Shown here: positions 58,383 through 64,000 of the stretch, in pieces
Position numbering within the stretch: the first letter of the stretch is position 1
Layout of the letters: every line of letters begins with the position of its first letter
Assembly (NCBI GenBank): GCA_021521415.1
Contig: JAIQDT010003858.1
Coordinates: 124,001-188,000, forward strand
DNA: 64,000 bases
Origin: Bidens hawaiensis
Lineage: Eukaryota; Streptophyta; Magnoliopsida; Asterales; Asteraceae
Direction of reading: 5' to 3'
Position numbers and translations under genes: made by a program
The notes under the pieces: generated by a model
Told to the model about the DNA's origin: nothing
Databases searched by the model: none
Seen by the model: the letters and a program-made list of their open reading frames with translations, nothing else

Positions 58383-61300
58383 CTAAAGGAGAAAATTATC
58401 GATCATATGGAGAACAACGTCAGCACCATCAGAATTTAACCAATAATTCTTCACCTGAATTAACCGCAGCATGAAAACATCATTAGAGTGCACAAGAAAA
58501 CATGTCATTTTTGGGTTGTATATGTTTAAAATATTGAGTAGTTAAAAAAGGAACAGGTTATAAGTCATCTAATGTACGGGTGTAAACGAGCTGGGTCGAG
58601 CTCAAGCTCAGCCCAGTTAACCTACAAGAGCTCGAGCTCAGCTCGTTTCAAGCTTTATTTCTAAAGCCTGAATGCAGCTTGTTAGTAGATTCCCGAACTT
58701 GAGTTCACCTCAGCTTGGCTTGTTTATTATTTTTATTTAATTATTTTCATTGTAATTTTATATATAATAAGTATTATTTTGTGAATATATGTTTTAAACA
58801 TTAAATGAAAGTTATATAAATATTGGGCTCGCTTAGGCCAGTGAGTACACTCCAGCTCGATAAGTGATACTCAGACTCGATTGGTTTAATAAACAGCTTT
58901 ATTTTTAGGCTCGAGTTCACTGAAGCTAGATTTAAGCTTTTAGTGTGTGCATTCACATGCTTATAACATCCCAAATTGGTTTATTTAGAAGTAACTATAT
59001 TTTTGTTTTATTAATATAGCTTTCTAATCATGTTTATTACATTACTTGAATACATATTTCAAGTAATTAGACAACAATTATTAGTGGGTCGGTCTAACCC
59101 GAGTGGACCCATTAAGACATGAACCACCATATTTTTACCACATTTTATAGAGAAGCATATATATATGTTGTAATTTACATTTAGAAACATGTGTTTTCTC
59201 ATACATAGAACTTGCCTGAATTGTAGTGTGTGCAACATATCGTTGTGTACTTTTATGGAAGCTAACATCAACGCGTTCCCAAGGTACTTGAGTAAGACCA
59301 CGGATCATCTCCTCTGAATAAATGAATAAGATAATAATTAATCAAAATGCATACTTTTGAGTTAAATCATTCCAACTATGCTAATTACCAAATTTCATAA
59401 TCGTGTATTTAAATTTTGTAACGTATAGTAAGAAGAGTTTTTGGCTTGTATAATCCCCTTAATGGTTACTTACATCTAATGCCAAGTTTATTAGAACACC
59501 CAGATTCTGCACACTCTTTAGGAGTTTCAAATTCCATCATTCTTCAATGAATGATTTAAAAGGTGGCAATTTCGACCCATTTATTAATTAACGGGTAGAG
59601 GTAAGGCCCTACCATAGCTTTGCTATTGGTGGGATATACTGAGTACGATGATGATGATGATGATTATTAATTAACGGGTCATTTTGGATTGTGTTTAACG
59701 GGTCAAATAAAAGATTAGCTTAAAGAGGGACACTTCGGGTTGCATGTGTCGAAAGTTGTCTGTCCAAAGTCTATTTTTGATGCATATAACCTAAACTGTT
59801 AAGATTATTGTTGTGATCATATTGCTTTTATCATCATAATTAACGAATAATTATTTGTAAAAAATAAAAACACAAGCGGTACCTTCCAAATTGGGAGGTG
59901 TATCGACAGAAGAAATCCCATTTTGGATTGCATCACTTGATTCCCGCTCCACATAAACAATATGCGGGTACTTATCATCCTTTACAAGAAGATTCGACTA
60001 GAAGACGAAAACCATGCGGTTGTGGTTAGTATCTGGATTTATAGTAGAATTAAGAGGAGTGTGGATTTCTGACACAGACACAAAAGCACGGCAAGAACTT
60101 AATACAAGACTTGCGAGTCTGGGTTTAGTTTTTAATGGGTTCTCGTAAGTTTCTAGTTGAACCCACAAACACGTTTGGCCCGTATTTTTCAGTGGTTAAC
60201 CAATTTAACCGATTTATTTATTGTTTGGTTTTTAAAAATGTGTTTCATGTATTAACTTAAACTATCAGGGTATCTTTATGTCAAACTTTAAAATTAATAC
60301 GGCATATTTTAAGCATAATTGCTCAAAAATTAAAAAAAATATGTAACTATAGAATTTTAAAATATTAATATTTGAAAAAAAAAAAATTTTTCAGGTTAAA
60401 TTGGCCGTGTTCATGTTAACCCGTAAATGCACGTTTCGTGCAAAATTTTCGGGGTTGTGTTAGATTCCACGCGAAAACCTGCGAACACGACCCATTTAGC
60501 AGCCTTAGTTGGATAACGGGTTAAACAGATAAATTTAAGACCGGTTTGGTTGTGTAGGGATGACCCGCAAACACTTTTCGTTATCTTTTCTTTACTTGTA
60601 CATTACAAACAGCTAAGATTTTTGAAGTACAATTTAATAAAAATATATGATTATAGCAATAATCTCATTCTTGAAATAACATGATTTAAGAGACTTAAAG
60701 AAATTTGAACACATTTTGGGTTAATTTCAAACTGCTCAACATACTTCTATTTCAACCAATTCTTTAAACATTTTCTTTTTTGACCCGTTAGAGCAAAAAC
60801 ACTGACCAAAGGGTAAAAATGGGCAACCTCTAATCCAAAGGGACATTTTTGGTTCAAAACGTTCACTTTAAAAATCTAGGCATGAAATAAACTAACCTTT
60901 GGAAGTTCATGTTGGCGCCGAATTGACGATGTTCTCCACCCAACCACCTCTTATTATTAATAAAGGAACAACCGGAAAAAAAAAAACATAAACATTCAAA
61001 TACTGACATTTTACAATGTTGAACTTGAAAAGGATACTGTCATAGTTGGCATTAGCATAAGCCACACGGCGCTTAAAAGAACCCAAAGCGGATCTACACG
61101 CATAAAAAGAAAAATAAGTATTACCAACAAGAGTTAGAGATGGGAAAATGGCTGGGTTGTGTTGAGTTAATCCTGAATTCCTGATCATCTGATCAAGTTA
61201 AAGTTCACATTAAGTTAGAGTTAAATGTCAGGCAAGGTTGAACAAAAAAATATTTTATGTCCATATAATGTATATGTGTTTGAATATGATTAGAACCACC

Positions 61301-63869
61301 ATATTGATAAATTACATATTTGACCCGTAATCCAAATTGACCCGTTTATAGTTAAACGGGTGGTTGATAAGAATGTTGGAATGAAGCATATTATAGTTAA
61401 ATGGGTGGTTGATAAATTACATATTTGACCCGTAATCCAAATTGACCCGTTTATAGGTAAACAGGTGGTTGATAAGAATGTTGGAATGAAGCATATTACT
61501 AACATGAATTTAATATTTTCAGAGTCATTAACCATCTGAAGAAGAAGAGGACGTCCTCCGTCATCATTATCGGTAAGGAAAAGATGCTTTCCGGATCTAC
61601 CAACTATCCAGTGTGCGGTTTGTGGGGCCTGTCTTTCAAGAAATGGAAGACCACAAAGAATTGGAAGCTGTTAAAACAGTCAAAAAAGAAAAAGCAAGAA
61701 AATCAGTAAATTTAGAAGATTTATAGCAATTTTAACCGATTTGTTGATGAATGGGTCGATCTGGTTATGTTTTATCTCTAACAGATTAAACGTTTGTATC
61801 ATATTTTGACAAATAATAATTGATAGTAAACTATCTATATTGCTACCTAGACGCATGGGCAACATGCAAATCGTGTCTTTTAATTTCAAAATGTACAAAA
61901 AAAAACGTCCCTGAAGTTCGTATGTTGTCACAGTTTTTGTCATTTCCAATAACAAGTGTTAACTTTTTCTGTTAGTTTTTAAAAAGACCATTTTACCCTT
62001 GAGCATACACATCCCACACTCTATACTAGCCTTCATCTTTAAAGTATGAAGGAAAATATGGTTTTTCACTTGTTTAGCTTCCACATCCCATTCTTCATAC
62101 TCTAAAATATATAGTAGAGAGTAATAGTAGCTCTATATGTATACAGAGTAACTATTCATAGTGTGTGTGTGTGGGGGGGGGGGGGAATAATAAAATAAGT
62201 GCTTGTGAGTAAGATATAGATAAAAATAGAAATGGTTGCACATCTATAAATATGTAGGGTAAATTACAGTTTTCGTTCTTGATGTATGAAGGACAAAACT
62301 GCAATTTACCAAATTATGTATCAAGAACCTACCTGTCTATGTCCTCTAGAACCGAGATGTGGAGTTGCAACGGTAATAAAGTTAATTGGTTGCAAACCCA
62401 CAATTCTGGCTTCAAATAACTGTTCCAGAGATTGTTCTGAATCATTTTCATTATTTTGATTAAAATTTGAGGGCCGACACACGGGAATGCTTTGATACAG
62501 TCTTCCAATAGCATATCGGGCAACGAGACCACCCAATGAATGTGCAATAAATGAGATCTTGGACACCTCTGGCCATCTTTTGGCAACGGTTACTACCTGC
62601 ATTATGTGAAAGAACTTGTAAAAAAATTATATTTATTTGAATTTAAATATGAACATGATTATGAAATAAATCTGTGAGTTTTGAATTAAATATAAACATG
62701 ATTGTAAATAAATTATACTATATGAAGGTTTGATTGGGTTGACCATGCTAGCAGCCTAGCAGTTCTTTATTCAATTAGGTTTAAAATAATTACAGTATTA
62801 AGTATTTATAATATATATTGTGTTACAATCATATCTAATTTGCTTGGACAAATGGATTTACCTTGTTTAAAATAATTATATTATAGTATTAAGTATTTAT
62901 AAAACATGTTGTGTTACAATCATATTAAATTTGTTTGAACAAATCGATTTAGCCTTTTTTAAAATATTTAAACAACATTTTGGGTTACTTTCAACTTGTT
63001 TTTTCTCCTCTTTAGAATTTTAGAAAAAACTTTTAACTTTGACCCATTGATCCATCGGAGTTGTAATATAACCCAAATTTAACCGTTTACAAGTAAATAG
63101 GTTGAGCTGAAATATAACCAAAATATACCTGTTTACAAGTACATAGGCCGAGTTGAAATATAACCCAAACTGATCCGTTTGGAAGTAAATAGGCTGAGTT
63201 GCAGTTTAACCCAAATAGACCCATTTACACTTGTATACGGGTCTACTTAAACTTGTAACCCAAATCCCGTTTACAAGGAATTAGGCTGAGTTAAAATATA
63301 ATCCAGATCAACCTATTTACAAGTAATAGGCTCAGTTAAAATATAACACATATCAACCCGTTTACAAGAAAAGCCCATCGGCTTGTTTACACAACAGGCT
63401 GAGTTAAAAACTAACCCAAATTGATTTGTTTACAAGTAAATAGGCCGAGTTAAATTACAACACAAATAACCCACATCAGCCCGTTTACCTTAAAGATCGT
63501 TTACAACAATTTCTGATTGTAAAGTGTCATAGAAAACAGTAAGAAACACTACCTCTTCGGCTAATCTTTCACCCATTCGGTCTACGCCATCAAAAGTCAA
63601 AGTTGCTGAATTGCAGTCACTACCTGCACAATAAATTTATTCATACATGATAAAGACTTTATGTATACAAAAACCATCAAGATATATATTTTTTTAAAAA
63701 AAGCTAGGAGGCCCGTTAAATTGAGAGTATATATTATCATAGACCAATGATCATATTTTAGATTATTAAAATCTTATTTACCTTAAAAAAAAAAAACTAA
63801 CAGTTAACAATTACTTTATCAGGAAGTCTCTTAACAAATTGCTTTGCAGCATATCTCCAATCTGCAGCA
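58383..63869 (-). CDS. Putative serine esterase/lipase, DUF676 family (C-terminal nine exons)
   Basis: Nine exons join in frame on the minus strand: 63802-63869, 63553-63623, 62333-62596, 61504-61667, 61038-61093, 60897-60949, 59883-59997, 59216-59313 and 58383-58454 (stop TAG). They give 319 residues; the N-terminal exons lie beyond the right edge. The family is a plant alpha/beta-hydrolase of the DUF676 (PF05057) type. The nucleophile motif AHSLGG is in the third exon (Ser near residue 66 of the visible part), followed by LVARYAIGRLY and INFITVATPHLGSRGH. Further family signatures are AHWIVGRSGKHLFLTDND, FKRRVAYANANYD, VVGWRTSSIRRQHELPK, GLTQVPWERVDVSFH and the NSDGADVVLHMIDNF terminus. Splice sites are AG/GT except the eighth intron donor, which is GC (CAG then GCAAGT). 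Phases match at every junction, so the gene appears functional. The substrate is unknown; hydrolysis of a lipid or other ester is inferred from the family. Confidence 0.92.
58565..58960. repeat. GAGCTCGAGCTC-type repeat in the last intron
   Basis: GGGTGTAAACGAGCTGGGTC and nearby AAGCTCAGCCC, GAGCTCGAGCTCAGCTCG belong to a dispersed repeat type common in plant genomes. Inverted partners (CTCAGACTCGATTGG, GGCTCGAGTTCAC) appear near 58870-58925. The element type is not established. Confidence 0.45.
59597..59663 (+). mobile_element. SINE-like retroposon, copy 3, 5'-truncated, in an esterase intron
   Basis: Only the last 67 bp or so of the 6.2-kb family remain, with an internal deletion of about 34 bp and the ATG-triplet tail. 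A perfect 16-bp target duplication, TTATTAATTAACGGGT, lies at 59581-59596 and 59664-59679. It is antisense to the esterase gene. Confidence 0.88.
61305..61500. repeat. Tandem duplication in an esterase intron
   Basis: Two copies of a roughly 105-bp unit with ATTTGACCCGTAATCCAAAT, GTGGTTGATAAGAATGTTGG and AATGAAGCATATTA, ending at the exon 61504-61667 donor. Confidence 0.8.
62160..62186. repeat. (GT)n/G-homopolymer tract in an esterase intron
   Basis: TGTGTGTGTG is followed by a run of about 13 G. Confidence 0.85.
63050..63490. repeat. 45-bp degenerate minisatellite in an esterase intron
   Basis: About nine copies of a unit built on CCGTTTACAAGTAAATAGGC and TGAGTTGAAATATAACCCAA lie between exons 62333-62596 and 63553-63623. 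Confidence 0.8.
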
Positions 63870-64000
63870 CTGTATGAATCAACACCAAAATAAGCTTTGA
63901 TAATGCTAATAAACATAAAATCAATCCATGATAATAAACAAAGTGTGATAGGGTATGCAAGAAACCGTAAGAACCAAACCGAAAAAATCGAACCGAAATA

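Overview
This window looks like plant nuclear DNA, most likely from the daisy family (Asteraceae). It is AT-rich, holds very little host coding sequence, and is packed with plant-type mobile DNA: copia and gypsy LTR elements, Helitrons, MULE, hAT, PIF/Harbinger and CACTA-type ends, SINEs and microsatellite-associated elements. The family guess rests on the copia element at 40-50 kb. Its gag layout and its long extra 3' open reading frame resemble proteins I know from Asteraceae copia elements. That is recollection of a family pattern, not a search result.

Layout. 0.9-5.9 kb: a complete LTR retrotransposon derivative with 580-bp LTRs, an exact 5-bp target duplication and no coding. 6.2-6.5 kb: a SINE-like retroposon. 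6.7-10.6 kb: a minus-strand Helitron that received a MULE MITE, which in turn received a solo gypsy LTR; all three nesting levels have recognisable ends. 11.2-13.2 kb: a Tourist MITE, a foldback MULE-like element and a small Helitron. 14.6-14.9 kb: a short orphan exon-like fragment. 15.2-21.8 kb: a decayed gypsy element with a hAT MITE in its 5' LTR and a 3' LTR cut short at a (TA)n tract. 23.3-23.6 kb: a tRNA-derived SINE. 24.4-29.6 kb: one Helitron inside another, with a SINE and a (TA)n-flanked element. 30.7-33.7 kb: a Tourist MITE, a second Helitron of the 12.5-kb family and a long foldback element. 34.8-38.0 kb: outward-facing gypsy LTR ends around a broken Athila-like ORF1 disrupted by microsatellites.

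39.2-52.6 kb: a 41-bp minisatellite with three-monomer higher-order structure, split by a very young copia element (40179-50441, minus strand, LTRs 408/411 identical). This element keeps gag, protease, part of RNase H and a 960-codon extra ORF, but has lost integrase and reverse transcriptase. It carries about ten near-identical palindromes (GCGAAGTT...AACTTCGC) in its LTRs, leader and 3' spacer. 52.8-56.0 kb: a 3.2-kb solo LTR with an exact target duplication. 56.0-57.7 kb: a CACTA-type end, a copia gag relic and another (TA)n-flanked element.

58.4-63.9 kb (minus strand): the only convincing host gene, a DUF676 putative serine esterase/lipase. Nine exons join in frame to a stop codon; the N-terminal exons lie beyond the right edge. 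One intron begins with GC rather than GT, and another holds a 5'-truncated SINE copy with a 16-bp target duplication. Apart from this gene the window is retrotransposon and transposon strata, so the order of events can be read from the nesting.
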